Made by a program: the position numbers and the translations under genes
Source of the DNA: Thermoleptolyngbya sp046719575
Lineage (GTDB): Bacteria > Cyanobacteriota > Cyanobacteriia > Elainellales > Elainellaceae
Reading direction: 5' to 3'
DNA length: 45,169 bases
Assembly (NCBI GenBank): GCA_046719575.1
Contig: JBDNCP010000019.1
Coordinates: 1 to 45,169, forward strand
Part shown: positions 18,883-27,607 of the stretch, one piece after another
How positions within the stretch are numbered: position 1 is the first letter of the stretch
How the letters are laid out: every line of letters starts with the position of its first letter
Notes under the pieces: model-generated
What the model saw: the letters and a program-made list of their open reading frames with translations, nothing else
Told to the model about the DNA's origin: nothing
Databases searched by the model: none

Positions 18883-20139
18883 ATGCTACAGAAGTCCTTC
18901 ATCAGCCGTCTCCGCTGGAAATCGCTGATTTACCCCTGGCAGGATGTGGATTGGTTGCTGCTGTGGCTCACAGTAGCGCTGACGGTGTTGGGGGGACTGG
19001 CGATTCGGAGTGCAGAGTTGACGCTGCAATTGACGGACTGGATTCAGCATTGGATTACCGGCGCGGTAGGGCTGGTGCTGGCGATGGCGATCGCCCGCTG
19101 GCGCTACGACAACCTGGTGAACTGGCACTGGCTGATTTATGCCGCTGTCAATGTGTCGCTGGTGATTGTGATTTTGATCGGCACGACGGCCAATGGGGCC
19201 CAGAGTTGGGTGACGATTGGGGGGTTCAACGTGCAGCCGTCGGAGTTTGCGAAGGTGGGCGTGATTATCTCCCTGGCGGCGATTTTGCATGAGCGGACAG
19301 CCTCGACGATTCCGGCAATGCTCCAGGCGATCGCCATTACTGCCCTGCCTTGGCTGCTGATTATGCTGCAACCTGACCTGGGCACCGGGCTGGTGTTTGG
19401 CGCGATTACCCTGGGAATGCTGTATTGGGCCAATGCCAACCCTGGCTGGCTGCTGCTGCTGCTGTCGCCGCTGGTGTCGGCTATTTTGTTTAGCCTGTAC
19501 CTGCCGGCCTGGCTAGCATGGACGGCGCTAATGATTTTTTTGGGCTGGCGCACACTGCCCTGGCCGCTACCGGGGGCGATCGGGGCAGCGACCATCAACC
19601 TGGTGGCAGGCGGCATGGGCAAAATTCTTTGGGGAATGCTGAAGCAATATCAGCGCGATCGCCTGACGCTGTTCCTCGATCCCGACAAAGACCCCCTCAA
19701 TGGCGGCTATCACCTGATCCAGTCGCGCATTGCCATCGGCGCGGGAGGACTATTTGGCCGGGGGCTAAACCAGGGCACCCAGACGCAGCTTAACTTTATT
19801 CCTGAGCAGCACACCGACTTTATCTTTTCTGCGATTGGCGAAGAGTTGGGGTTTGTCGGCTGTGTGGCAGTGCTGATTTGCTTTTGGCTGGTTTGCTTTC
19901 GCCTGGTAATCATCGCGCAAAACGCCAAGGATAACTTTGGTTCCCTGCTGGCGATTGGTGTGCTGGCAATGATTGTGTTTCAAGTGTTGGTCAACATTGG
20001 CATGACGATTGGCCTAGCCCCAATTACTGGAATTCCGCTGCCCTGGCTAAGCTATGGGCGCTCAGCCCTGATTACCAATTTTGTGGCCATTGGGCTGGTG
20101 GAGTCTGTCCACAACTTCCGGCAGCGATTGCGCTTTTAG
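18883..20139 (+). CDS. rodA: RodA, SEDS-family peptidoglycan glycosyltransferase
   Basis: 418 residues from ATG 18883. The reading frame is open upstream to 18565, but that part overlaps cobH and has no membrane pattern. About ten membrane helices, an opening WQDVDWLLLWLTVALTVLGG, VTIGGFNVQPSEFAKVGVI, LQPDLGTGLVFGAI, RLTLFLDPDKDPLNGGYHLIQS with the conserved Asp region, GAGGLFGRGLNQGTQTQLNFIPEQHTDFIF and GIPLPWLSYGRSALITNF, all SEDS hallmarks. RodA polymerises lipid II glycan strands for side-wall growth with a class B PBP. A RodZ-like gene lies 20 kb downstream at 39651, and wall enzymes lie at 10.7-14.6 kb. Confidence 0.95.
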   Translation: MLQKSFISRLRWKSLIYPWQDVDWLLLWLTVALTVLGGLAIRSAELTLQLTDWIQHWITGAVGLVLAMAIARWRYDNLVNWHWLIYAAVNVSLVIVILIGTTANGAQSWVTIGGFNVQPSEFAKVGVIISLAAILHERTASTIPAMLQAIAITALPWLLIMLQPDLGTGLVFGAITLGMLYWANANPGWLLLLLSPLVSAILFSLYLPAWLAWTALMIFLGWRTLPWPLPGAIGAATINLVAGGMGKILWGMLKQYQRDRLTLFLDPDKDPLNGGYHLIQSRIAIGAGGLFGRGLNQGTQTQLNFIPEQHTDFIFSAIGEELGFVGCVAVLICFWLVCFRLVIIAQNAKDNFGSLLAIGVLAMIVFQVLVNIGMTIGLAPITGIPLPWLSYGRSALITNFVAIGLVESVHNFRQRLRF

Positions 20140-20143
20140 CCCC

Positions 20144-20180
20144 GACCTGCTGCCAACGGTTCGAGGTTGGCCCCCAGGTC
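20144..20180. other. Imperfect hairpin between convergent rodA and VOC genes
   Basis: GACCTG at 20144 pairs with CAGGTC at 20175, and CCAAC at 20153 with GTTGG at 20166, giving a two-part stem around an eight-base loop. It sits exactly in the gap between two convergent stop codons. No T-run on either side, so it could be a bidirectional attenuator or RNA-processing site rather than a classical terminator. Confidence 0.4.
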
Positions 20181-20562
20181 AAGCGGGCTGATGGCAAACC
20201 GCCTCAATGCGATATCCATCGGGATCTAGCACAAAGGCGGCGTAGTAGTTGGGATGATAGTGGGGGCGGAGTCCGGGTGGGCCGTCGTCGGTGGCCCCGT
20301 GGGCGATCGCCGCTTTGTAGAACTCATCTACGGCCTGGCGACTCTCGGCTTGGAACGCAAGGTGAAAACCACTAGCAGGCTGAATCGGAATGGGGAACTC
20401 TGCCTTGTGGGAGATCCAAAACATCGGGCGCTGACCGGGGCCATAGGCAGCAATATGAGGAAGAGCAAAGCAGCGCGTAAAGCTCAATGGCGCAAGGATC
20501 GCATCGTAGAAGGAAAGGCTGCGCGGCAGATTTGAAACACCGAGGGAGAGATGGTCGAACAT
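20179..20562 (-). CDS. VOC-superfamily (glyoxalase/bleomycin-resistance-like) protein
   Basis: 127 residues. The opening MFDHLSLGVSNLPRSLSFYD, the central FHLAFQAESRQAVDEFYKAA and the closing YYAAFVLDPDGYRIEAV are typical of single-domain VOC proteins, which form dimers binding a divalent metal through His and Glu. Candidate ligands visible: His4, His67 and the C-terminal Glu of YRIEAV. Substrate cannot be told; lactoylglutathione-lyase-like detoxification is only one option. It follows a small gene at 20590-20796 on the same strand by 27 bases. Confidence 0.88.
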   Translation of the reverse strand: MFDHLSLGVSNLPRSLSFYDAILAPLSFTRCFALPHIAAYGPGQRPMFWISHKAEFPIPIQPASGFHLAFQAESRQAVDEFYKAAIAHGATDDGPPGLRPHYHPNYYAAFVLDPDGYRIEAVCHQPA

Positions 20563-20589
20563 GGTTGGGGCAGGCGCAAATGTCCAGCC

Positions 20590-20796
20590 CTAAAGTACCA
20601 CAGACAACTCATCCACAATATGAACGTGGCCGCGGCACACCGCGCGGAGAACTCGGTTGATGGCGTAGCGTTCCTCTTCACTAAGGGAATCTTCAAGAAT
20701 TGCGGCGAGAAGACCGTAGCGATCTGCCAGGGTTAACACGCCCGTTACACTGGCTTGGGCAAAGAGTTCAGCGATCGCACCGGGAAGCAGGCTCAT
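20590..20796 (-). CDS. Small conserved-looking protein of unknown function
   Basis: 68 residues from ATG 20796 (an in-frame ATG at 20808 would add four residues). The sequence MSLLPGAIAELFAQASVTGV then LTLADRYGLLAAILEDSLSEEERYAINRVLRAVCRGHVHIVDELSVVL is amphipathic and all-helical, with balanced composition, like small cyanobacterial proteins usually listed as hypothetical. Directly upstream of the VOC gene, probably co-transcribed. No family name recognised. Confidence 0.6.
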   Translation of the reverse strand: MSLLPGAIAELFAQASVTGVLTLADRYGLLAAILEDSLSEEERYAINRVLRAVCRGHVHIVDELSVVL

Positions 20797-21028
20797 AGAC
20801 GGAAGCATGGTTAGTGAGAGGCTCTAGGAAAATCTAAGGAAAAGTGACGCTTTCAGGAACGTAAAGCGATTCAGGATGTCTTAAATATCGGGGATTTTTC
20901 GGGTTTGGGAAGTGATAGAGCGGGGGGCGATCGCGTGATTCTACCCGTAAGATAAAGTGACCCATCGGGTTGTCCAACGTGACTAAACTGGGGCGATCGC
21001 GTGATAGAGATCACCGGAGGAACGGCAG

Positions 21029-21433
21029 ATGACCCGCACCCTTGCTCAAAAGCTCGACATCAAACCCAGCGCTCGCTGGCTGTTGCTGAATGTGTCCGCC
21101 GATTATGCCTCGCGGCTAGAGCCAGTGCCAGAGGGGACAACGCTGCACCGCCAGCCCAGCGGCACCTATGATTTCGTTCAACTGTTTGTCAGCAGCACAG
21201 CAGAACTGGCAGAGCATCTGGCGATCGCCCTACAAGCGCTAAAACCCGGCGGACTGCTCTGGTTTACCTATCCCCAAAAAGCTCCGGCGTGAAAACTGAC
21301 ATCCCCCGCGACGCAGGTTGGGACGCGGTGACAATCCTGGGACTAACTGGGACTAAAAGGCGTTGCCCAAGTCGCCATTGATGAAACCTGGTCAGCGCTG
21401 CGGTTTCGCCCCCTAGAGGAGGTGGGGACGTAA
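21029..21433 (+). pseudogene. DUF3052-like small protein broken by two compensating frameshifts
   Basis: The first frame runs 21029-21292: MTRTLAQKLDIKPSARWLLL, then YDFVQLFVSSTAELAEHLAI and ALKPGGLLWFTYPQKAP. This is the small Rossmann-like family with a K-L-x-I-K-P start and an LKPGG-x-LW-x-x-YPKK strand. It stops at a TGA at 21290. Conserved-looking sequence goes on in the -1 frame (VKTDIPRDAGWDAVTILGLTG) and then in the original frame after the AAAA run at 21355 (GVAQVAIDETWSALRFRPLE), ending at TAA 21431-21433. One missing G near 21286 and one extra A near 21355 would restore a protein of about 134 residues. Recent pseudogene or sequencing error; both shifts are in short homopolymers. 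Confidence 0.7.
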
Positions 21434-21460
21434 AGGGGACAGCCTCGGAGGAGCGGAGCT

Positions 21461-21730
21461 TTACGAGATTTCCCCGCGATGCTGATCGCCAGCCTGCTTA
21501 AACCGAATCGGGCCCTTGGCGGTCTGTGGGTCAACGGGGATGCCCTTTTGCGTAACGACGATCGCCCCCGATTGGGCCAGGTCTGCCCCCACCTCGCGCA
21601 CCAGCGGCATCAGCGATCGCCAGGTTTCGCCACCGAGCGATCGCGCCACTTCCGACGGGCAAATGCTCTTGTCGGGCCCGCGCTGTTGCACTTGTTTCAG
21701 GATGCACTCGCGAATCATGTCAGAATTCAT
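21461..21730 (-). CDS. DUF3253 family protein
   Basis: 89 residues with a winged-helix-like pattern: IRECILKQVQQRGPDKSICP, SEVARSLGGETWRSLMPLVREV, then ADLAQSGAIVVTQKGIPVDPQT and the closing KGPIRFK. The CPSEVAR and W-R-x-L-M-P-x-V-R motifs with the final G-x-x-V-D-P-x-x-x-x-G-P-I-R mark DUF3253. These proteins have no established role and may bind nucleic acid. Divergent from the flavin reductase, with only 32 bases between the two starts, so the promoters must overlap. Confidence 0.85.
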   Translation of the reverse strand: MNSDMIRECILKQVQQRGPDKSICPSEVARSLGGETWRSLMPLVREVGADLAQSGAIVVTQKGIPVDPQTAKGPIRFKQAGDQHRGEIS

Positions 21731-21762
21731 GCCATCCCTCGCAATTCCTAAACTAACCCTCT

Positions 21763-22416
21763 ATGGAAATTGACCCTGAGCTGCTGGAACCGTCACTGCG
21801 CTACAAGCTGCTGATTGGCAGCGTCGTGCCCCGCCCGATCGCCTTTGTCTCCAGCCTATCGCCCCAGGGCGTGGCCAATCTTGCCCCGTTTTCTTATTTC
21901 AACGCAGTGGGACATATTCCCCTGGCTCTGATGTTTAGCATCAGCCTGAAGCCCGACGGCAGCGAGAAGGACACCCTGCGAAATGTGCGCCCGCCCAGCG
22001 AAGGCGGCACCGGAGAATATGTCATCAACCTGGCGATCGAGTCCTACGCGCATCAGGTGGCGGAGTGCGCCGAGCCGCTGCCCTACGGCGAGTCGGAGTT
22101 TGACTATGTGAATCTGTCGCCCGCCCCCAGCAAGGTGGTGAAGCCGCCCCGCGTGGCAGAGTCGCCCGTGGCGTTTGAATGCCGCACGCTGCAAATTGTC
22201 CCGGTGGGCCAGTTTCATGTGGTGATCGGGCAGGTGGTGCATCTGTTTGTGCGAGACGATGTGCTGGGCGATCGCAACCGGATCGACTCCGACAAGCTGG
22301 GCGCGATCGGCCGGATGGCGGGCTATGAATATTGCCGCACGGGCGATCGCTTCGAGATTCCCAACGGTTTCCCCAAACCAGCCGAAGGACAGAGCCAGAC
22401 ACCAGCGCAAGGGTGA
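21763..22416 (+). CDS. Flavin reductase-like FMN-binding protein
   Basis: 217 residues. The family opens with a short helix, then LLIGSVVPRPIAFVSSLSPQ-G-VANLAPFSYFNAVG, the classical P-R-P-I-x-x-V-S-S FMN-binding strand, followed by KDTLRNV, GEYVINLAIESYAHQVAECA, and a split-barrel C-terminal half with FECRTLQIVPVG and VIGQVVHLFVRDD. It probably binds FMN and passes electrons or acts as a flavin-dependent oxidoreductase; partner unknown. It is followed after 51 bases by the nucleoside deaminase, in the same direction. Confidence 0.9.
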   Translation: MEIDPELLEPSLRYKLLIGSVVPRPIAFVSSLSPQGVANLAPFSYFNAVGHIPLALMFSISLKPDGSEKDTLRNVRPPSEGGTGEYVINLAIESYAHQVAECAEPLPYGESEFDYVNLSPAPSKVVKPPRVAESPVAFECRTLQIVPVGQFHVVIGQVVHLFVRDDVLGDRNRIDSDKLGAIGRMAGYEYCRTGDRFEIPNGFPKPAEGQSQTPAQG

Positions 22417-22467
22417 AGTCGTTGGGTGAGATGATAAGGGACATATCGATGCTGGTGTGACCGAGGA

Positions 22468-22950
22468 ATGACCGACATGCAGAACGTGAGTGAACAGGAT
22501 CTAGTCATGTTGCGGCGGGCGATCGCCCTGTCTTATAGCGCCCGTGAGTCAGGCAACCGACCCTTTGGCGCAGTGCTGGCGAATCCGTCGGGGCAAATCC
22601 TGGCAGAAGCCGAAAACACCCAAATCACCGACCACGACTGCACCGGGCACGCCGAAACCAACCTGCTGCGGCAAATGGACAAAAGCCTCAGCCTGGAGGC
22701 GCTGGAGCAATGCACCCTCTACGCCAGCACCGAACCCTGCCCCATGTGTGCCGGAGCCGTGTTTTGGAGCGGCATTGGGCGGCTAGTGTATGCCCTCAGC
22801 AGCGATCGCCTCTACAAAACTCAGGGCGAGTCGCCCTACCAACTGCCGCTCAGCGCCGAAGCAGTGCTAAAGCACGGCAAGCGCCCGGTGGAAGTCATCG
22901 GCCCCGTGCTAGAAGAAGAGGCCCTGGAAGCGTTCTCAGGCTTGTTCTAG
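22468..22950 (+). CDS. Nucleoside/guanine deaminase (cytidine-deaminase fold)
   Basis: 160 residues. Zinc-dependent deaminase signatures: H61-A-E63 in CTGHAETN and PC91-P-M-C94 in STEPCPMCAGAVFW. His61, Cys91 and Cys94 bind zinc and Glu63 shuttles the proton. Residues 29-36 (GNRPFGAVLA) are typical of guanine deaminase and related nucleoside deaminases rather than TadA. The C-terminal L-E-E-E-A-x-x-x-F is also typical. Purine salvage is the likely role; the exact base is not known. Ends before a plausible terminator. Confidence 0.9.
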   Translation: MTDMQNVSEQDLVMLRRAIALSYSARESGNRPFGAVLANPSGQILAEAENTQITDHDCTGHAETNLLRQMDKSLSLEALEQCTLYASTEPCPMCAGAVFWSGIGRLVYALSSDRLYKTQGESPYQLPLSAEAVLKHGKRPVEVIGPVLEEEALEAFSGLF

Positions 22951-23081
22951 GTTCAGATCAATTCTCAATTCTGGGCGTTTTTTCGCGCTCACTCTGGGAA
23001 AGATTCGCCTCTAGCCGTGAGCGCTTCAATCAACAGCACCTCGATGATCGTACTCGATCGTAGCAGTGGGCGATCGCCTAT

Positions 23082-23113
23082 CCCGCTTGGAGATTTCTTC
23101 CAGGCGGGCTTTT
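23082..23113 (+). terminator. Probable terminator after the deaminase gene
   Basis: CCCGCTTGG (23082-23090) pairs with CCAGGCGGG (23100-23108) with one G-T wobble and a 9-base loop, followed by CTTTTA. It lies between the convergent deaminase and carotenoid oxygenase genes. Confidence 0.6.
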
Positions 23114-23150
23114 AGTTCAGCAGGCAGATAGTATAGTCACTCTTTCCTCA

Positions 23151-24632
23151 TCAGTAGGCATTGCCAAAATATTCAGGCGTAAAGCTGCCGTGCAGTCCGT
23201 AAGGGACGTGATGCTGGAGCCGCAGCGTGGCGATCGCCCCTTTTTCTAAATCCTGCCCATCCAAAATCACCAGCTCCGACTTTTGTCGCTCGGCGTTGTA
23301 AATCAACACCAGCACCCAGCCGTCATCCTCGGCGGTTGCGCCCGGCCGCGGCACAAAAATCGGTTCGCTGCCATAGCCGTAGGGCGCAGCACTCCAAAGC
23401 TGGCGATCGCCCGTCTGCAAATCCGCCTTCAGCACGCCTTGCAGCGGCGCGTTGCCCGTCGGCTCATGGGCCGCGCCGACAAACAGATAGCGGTAGTCGC
23501 GCCCCACCCGGTCGGGATGCACCACGGGAAACTCGACGCAGCGCTCGTCTAGCTTTTGCTGGGCAACGGAACCCCCCGCCAGGTCAAACCGGAAGCGCCA
23601 AAGTTGCCCCGGAGCCAGCGCGTCAAAATCCACCTCGCGATAGTCTTGCCCCGGCTCCAGCGTCGGCAGCGAGTCGTAGCTGATGGAGTCCACCACCAGC
23701 GTTTTGCCCTCCTCGAAGGCGTTTACATGGTGAAACACAAAGCCCGAATTGACCGAAATCACCTGCTTCTCATGGTTGCCCTGGCGAGCAATGATCACCA
23801 CCTGCGTCGGCTTTTCGGGGTGAAACTCGACGCACTCGCCCGCGCCCTTTTGCCCCAGCACAAACGGCAGCGGGTTAAACGACACCGCATTTTGGAAAAA
23901 GATGCAGTAATGCGGCGTAATCACAAAATCGTGGATAAACGCGAAACCGGGCACCGAATGGCTATAGCGGCGCACCACATCGCCCGCCAGATTTAGCTCA
24001 TAGACCGTGATTCGCGTCGAAAGCCCCGGCGTAATCGAAAAATTCACCAGGCAGGGTTCGCCGCCATCAAGTTCGCTAGCAGGGTCAACCCACGGATGCG
24101 CTGCGAAGGATTCACCGGGCTTCAGTCCGCCATTCAAGTCGTCAGTGCCCAGGGTTTCTAGCGTGCGCGGGTTGAGGCGATAGGGTTCGGCCGCCTCCCA
24201 CAGCGCCAGCAGCTTGCCGCCCCAATAGATGACATTGGTATTGGCAATATTTTTGCGGCGCAGGTCAAAGGCGTTTGCCAGCACGCCACCCGGCTTTTGC
24301 GTGCCAAATACGCCGCGATAGAGAATTTTCTGCGCCTGCTGCTCGGCAACGAATCCCTCCGTTCGTACAAAGCGATTGCGAAAATGGGCGCGACCGTTGC
24401 GGAGGGCGATCGCACACACCATCCCGTCTCCGTCAAAGGGGTGGCGATAGCGCTGTCCACCCAGTTCCAGCCGCCCCGGCCCATTGCGAAACAGCGTCCC
24501 CTCCAGTTCAGCCGGAATTTCGCCCTCTACCTCCGTAATGGCATAGTCAAACTCTTGCTCTAACGAGCGATAGCCCGTCTGCCAGTCTTTGCGGTTGTAT
24601 GGGCGGGTGGTGGGTAGAGGCTGGGTTTGCAT
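23151..24632 (-). CDS. Carotenoid oxygenase (apocarotenoid cleavage, ACO/Diox1-like)
   Basis: 493 residues. Non-haem iron enzymes of this family split carotenoids or apocarotenals at a double bond. Four iron-binding histidines are visible at the expected spacings: His179 (SFAAHPWVDP), His234 (FAFIHDFVITPHY), His301 (GFVFHHVNAFEE) and His481 (YGLHGSFTPE). The opening motif PAELEGTLFRNGPGRLELGG and the YRHPFDGDGMV segment are also diagnostic. Length and His spacing match Synechocystis ACO, which cuts beta-apocarotenals to retinal; that substrate is a good guess only. On the minus strand after the folate/biopterin carrier with about 100 bases between them. No signal peptide. Confidence 0.92.
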   Translation of the reverse strand: MQTQPLPTTRPYNRKDWQTGYRSLEQEFDYAITEVEGEIPAELEGTLFRNGPGRLELGGQRYRHPFDGDGMVCAIALRNGRAHFRNRFVRTEGFVAEQQAQKILYRGVFGTQKPGGVLANAFDLRRKNIANTNVIYWGGKLLALWEAAEPYRLNPRTLETLGTDDLNGGLKPGESFAAHPWVDPASELDGGEPCLVNFSITPGLSTRITVYELNLAGDVVRRYSHSVPGFAFIHDFVITPHYCIFFQNAVSFNPLPFVLGQKGAGECVEFHPEKPTQVVIIARQGNHEKQVISVNSGFVFHHVNAFEEGKTLVVDSISYDSLPTLEPGQDYREVDFDALAPGQLWRFRFDLAGGSVAQQKLDERCVEFPVVHPDRVGRDYRYLFVGAAHEPTGNAPLQGVLKADLQTGDRQLWSAAPYGYGSEPIFVPRPGATAEDDGWVLVLIYNAERQKSELVILDGQDLEKGAIATLRLQHHVPYGLHGSFTPEYFGNAY

Positions 24633-24731
24633 AGAGGAGGGTGGGTGATGGGATGGTGGGGTGATGGGATGAGACGATGAGGCGAGGACGGAATGATGAG
24701 GCAGTATTCTCTTCCCCTCTCCATTCCCTCC

Positions 24732-26129
24732 TCACTCTGCGACTCCTACACCCTCGCCAATTTCGACGACGGGCGGTGCTACTCGCGGAGTCGGGGTGTG
24801 AATTTTCAGCGTTTCGTCTTCCTTGCCAGGGAGCCAGCCGAGGAAGGGCAGCGGCAGCAGGGTACTGAGGTTGGTGATGATGACCAGGAGCCAGAGGTTC
24901 GAGAAGTTGTCTTCGGTCACGCCGAGCCAGTGCATCAGCCCCGCGCCCAGTTCATAGGACACTAGCGCGGCCAGGTTGGTGATGGACATCAGCAGGGCAA
25001 AGAGCGTGGCTTCTACACCGGGGGGACAGAGGCGGGCAGCCAAAATCAGCACGGGCATGTAGGCAATTTGCCCCATCACCGTCAGGATCAGGCTGTCGCC
25101 CAGGCTAAACCAGTGGTCGTCGATGCCGAGCGCCCGGTTGGCGTGGGTCACAAGCAGCAGCATCGTCATGCCCAGCAGCGTCGAGATGACAATCGTCCAG
25201 CCGAAAAAGGTGCGGAACGGCACGGCGCGAAAGAACCGCTGAAACATCCAGATGCCCAGCAGCGAGGCGAGGCTGGTGACCAAGCGGACACGACCAAGAA
25301 ACTCTGGCGTGAAGCCGAGGTCGTTGGTGGTGAAGAAGAAGAAGGCGGATTCCGCAGTGGGTGTGGCTTGCCAGAGGAAGAGAAACGCTGTGGGCAGCCA
25401 GATGGATTTTTGTGAGATGGCGGCCCGCAGGTCTTTGACCTGTGACCGAATGGCTGACCAGTCAGCGGGTTGGGTGGTAGGAGATTCAGCGATTAGCCCT
25501 GCCACCAGCGACACGATCAGCGGGAAGGTGGCGGTGATCGCAAACACCGTCTGTACCGAAAACCGCTCTAGCAAAAAGCCGCTGAGGTAGGCGGTAATCA
25601 GCCCACCCAGGGCCGATGCGCCCCAGCAGATCGATTGCAGTGAGCCAGAAGCTTTAGTGGATTCTAGGCGGGCCCGTTCGACCACCAGGGAATCGACGAT
25701 GACATCGCTGACGGCGATCGCCAGTGAACTGAGGGCGATCGCCAATGTCGCAGCCCAGGCCGTATGAACCACCGTGGCCATAGCGACCCAGGCGATCGCC
25801 CCCAACACGCCCGACAACACCAGATATGGCCGGCGGCGATAGCCAAAAATCGGTAGCCCGTCGGACATAAAGCCAAACACTGGTTTGATCATCCACGGAA
25901 TCGCCGCCACGCCCAGTAGCGCCGACACCTGCGCCGGACTCAGCGCCAGCTCGTCTTTCAGGAAAAAGCTCACTGCCAGCCGTGCCAGACCCAAAATGCC
26001 CTGCACGAAATAAACCAGCAGAATTGCAACCAGTTCGGGCGTTGGGCGATTGCCAAACAGCACTTTCTCGGCTATGAAGTCCGTGAGGTTTGCCTTGGAC
26101 TGCCCCAAGCCAGCGGAGGATTCAACCAT
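24732..26129 (-). CDS. Folate/biopterin transporter (BT1/FBT family, MFS)
   Basis: 465 residues with about 12 membrane helices. Family marks: an N-terminal FGNRPTPELVAILLVYFVQG segment, GLARLAVSFFLKDELALSPAQVSAL, IPWMIKPVFGFMSDGLPIFGYRRRPYL, SDVIVDSLVVERAR, LQSICWGASALGG and FTTNDLGFTPEFLGRV. These match the plant and cyanobacterial folate-biopterin carriers (slr0642 type). It probably moves folates or pteridines across the cell membrane. Upstream of the carotenoid oxygenase on the same strand; the 99-base gap holds GGGATG-like short repeats. Starts near the direct repeat at 26207. Confidence 0.92.
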   Translation of the reverse strand: MVESSAGLGQSKANLTDFIAEKVLFGNRPTPELVAILLVYFVQGILGLARLAVSFFLKDELALSPAQVSALLGVAAIPWMIKPVFGFMSDGLPIFGYRRRPYLVLSGVLGAIAWVAMATVVHTAWAATLAIALSSLAIAVSDVIVDSLVVERARLESTKASGSLQSICWGASALGGLITAYLSGFLLERFSVQTVFAITATFPLIVSLVAGLIAESPTTQPADWSAIRSQVKDLRAAISQKSIWLPTAFLFLWQATPTAESAFFFFTTNDLGFTPEFLGRVRLVTSLASLLGIWMFQRFFRAVPFRTFFGWTIVISTLLGMTMLLLVTHANRALGIDDHWFSLGDSLILTVMGQIAYMPVLILAARLCPPGVEATLFALLMSITNLAALVSYELGAGLMHWLGVTEDNFSNLWLLVIITNLSTLLPLPFLGWLPGKEDETLKIHTPTPRVAPPVVEIGEGVGVAE

Positions 26130-26206
26130 CCAGTATTAAGAAATATCAACAATTTTATTTATCATAACCCCAATCTATTGGCAGAGGTTGTCAGCCGATG
26201 GGTGGA

Positions 26207-26310
26207 TAAGTAGTGGACACCAATAAACATCCAATCAAGACCCCTTCATAGCCCGCGCAGCAAGCGGCGCAGGGTTTGGAATCCGGCTTTTAATTTGGTC
26301 TACCTATTTA
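26207..26310 (+). repeat. Copy A of direct repeat flanking the RTX gene
   Basis: Shares ACCNATAAACAT, the GACCCCTTC block, the CCCGCGCAG...CAGGGTTT core and TTTTAATTTGGTCTA with copy B at 28037-28130. Copy A has a 14-base insertion after CCCGCGCAG. Same orientation as B, 1.8 kb away. Confidence 0.75.
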
Positions 26311-26350
26311 CCACTGCTGACCACCGCGAAGAGGGTTGCCAATCTGGGGG

Positions 26351-27607
26351 CTAAATAATCAGGAAACTAAGGGGGCTGAGGCTGGTGTTACTGCTAAACG
26401 CAATGAACGCGCCACTGCTGCCAGAGGAGCCAAAGCCACTGCTGCTGCCGTTGGTGTTGAGAAACAGCGTGCGCGACCCGGTGCTGTAGACGATGCGGGC
26501 GCTGCTGCTAGCGGCCAGGCGATTGTTCGCTACGACCGCAAATTCACTTTCCTGGCTAAACCCAAAGCCGCGACTGCTGCGGAGTCCGAAGGTGCGTCGC
26601 GATAGCACAATACTATCTGTGTCCCGAAAATCGGTGATCGTATCGCGCCCAAAGTCGCTGGTTCTAAAGCTGCGATCGCTCCGGTAATAGAACAAATCTC
26701 GCCCCTCGCCGCCCGTCAGCGTGTCGTTGCCCCGGCCGCCCGTGAGGTCGTCATCGCCCTGGCCGCCGCTAAGGGTGTCGTTGCCGTCGTTGCCCAGCAG
26801 CCTGTCTGCACCAGCGCCGCCGACGAGGGTGTTGTCGTTGCGGTTGCCCGTCAGCGTGTTGTTGAGCTTGTTGCCCACGCAGAGCCGCGCATCGCCCCGC
26901 AGGTTGCAGTTCTCCAGCCCCTGCACCAAGAAATAGTCTACCGAGGACTCAACCGTGTCGATGCCGCGCCCTGCACCCACGATGCGATCGCCCGGACTGT
27001 CAATCACAAAGGTATTGTTGCCCCCGTTGCCCACCAGGATATCGTTGCCAGGGCCGCCGTCTAGAATGTCATTGCCGCCTGGCCCGCCAGAGATGCGGTC
27101 ATCTCCCGCCAGCCCTCGCAGCACGTTGCTGCCACGATTGCCGACCAGCACGTTATCCCCATTGTTGCCGATGCCGTTGATATCGGCATTGCCCAACAAG
27201 ATCAGGTTTTGCAAACCCGTCGATAGCCCCAAAGAGCTGAGGTTAAAGGTAATGAAAGAACGGATAGTGGTAACGGTCTGGTTGTTGCTTTGAACGATGC
27301 GATCGCCCAGTGAATCAATAATGTAAGTATTGTTTCCGGCTCCCCCGGTTAGCGTGTCGCTCCCTGCACCGCCATCCAGCGTATCGTCACCGATGCCGCC
27401 ATCCAGTTGGTCATTTCCCTCGCCGCCACTCAAAACATCACTGCCAATCCCACCGTCTAATCGATCGTCTCCTGCCTCACCAAATAGCCGATCGTCACCC
27501 CCCAAGCCCAACAGCGTATCGTTTCCCGCGCCACCCAAAATGATGTCATTACCAGAAGTGCCTTCGATACGGTTGTTTTGAGAATCGCCTGTGATTGGTG
27601 TTGCCAT
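26351..27607 (-). CDS. RTX-type calcium-binding repeat protein (hemolysin-type repeats)
   Basis: 418 residues. Two blocks of nonapeptide repeats of G-G-x-G-x-D-x-L/I-x type at about 18-92 (GNDIILGGAGNDTLLGLGGD and onward) and 255-305 (GGAGADRLLGNDGNDTLSGG), with intervening segments of YIIDSLGD and FVIDSPGD type. The C-terminal 90 residues include DTITDFRDTDSIVL and a Ser/Gly-rich end with a strongly hydrophobic tail (LSPLSFLII), consistent with a type I secretion signal. No signal peptide. Secreted calcium-binding surface proteins are the expected role. Bounded on both sides by related direct repeats, which suggests local duplication or insertion. No secretion apparatus nearby. Confidence 0.9.
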   Translation of the reverse strand: MATPITGDSQNNRIEGTSGNDIILGGAGNDTLLGLGGDDRLFGEAGDDRLDGGIGSDVLSGGEGNDQLDGGIGDDTLDGGAGSDTLTGGAGNNTYIIDSLGDRIVQSNNQTVTTIRSFITFNLSSLGLSTGLQNLILLGNADINGIGNNGDNVLVGNRGSNVLRGLAGDDRISGGPGGNDILDGGPGNDILVGNGGNNTFVIDSPGDRIVGAGRGIDTVESSVDYFLVQGLENCNLRGDARLCVGNKLNNTLTGNRNDNTLVGGAGADRLLGNDGNDTLSGGQGDDDLTGGRGNDTLTGGEGRDLFYYRSDRSFRTSDFGRDTITDFRDTDSIVLSRRTFGLRSSRGFGFSQESEFAVVANNRLAASSSARIVYSTGSRTLFLNTNGSSSGFGSSGSSGAFIAFSSNTSLSPLSFLII

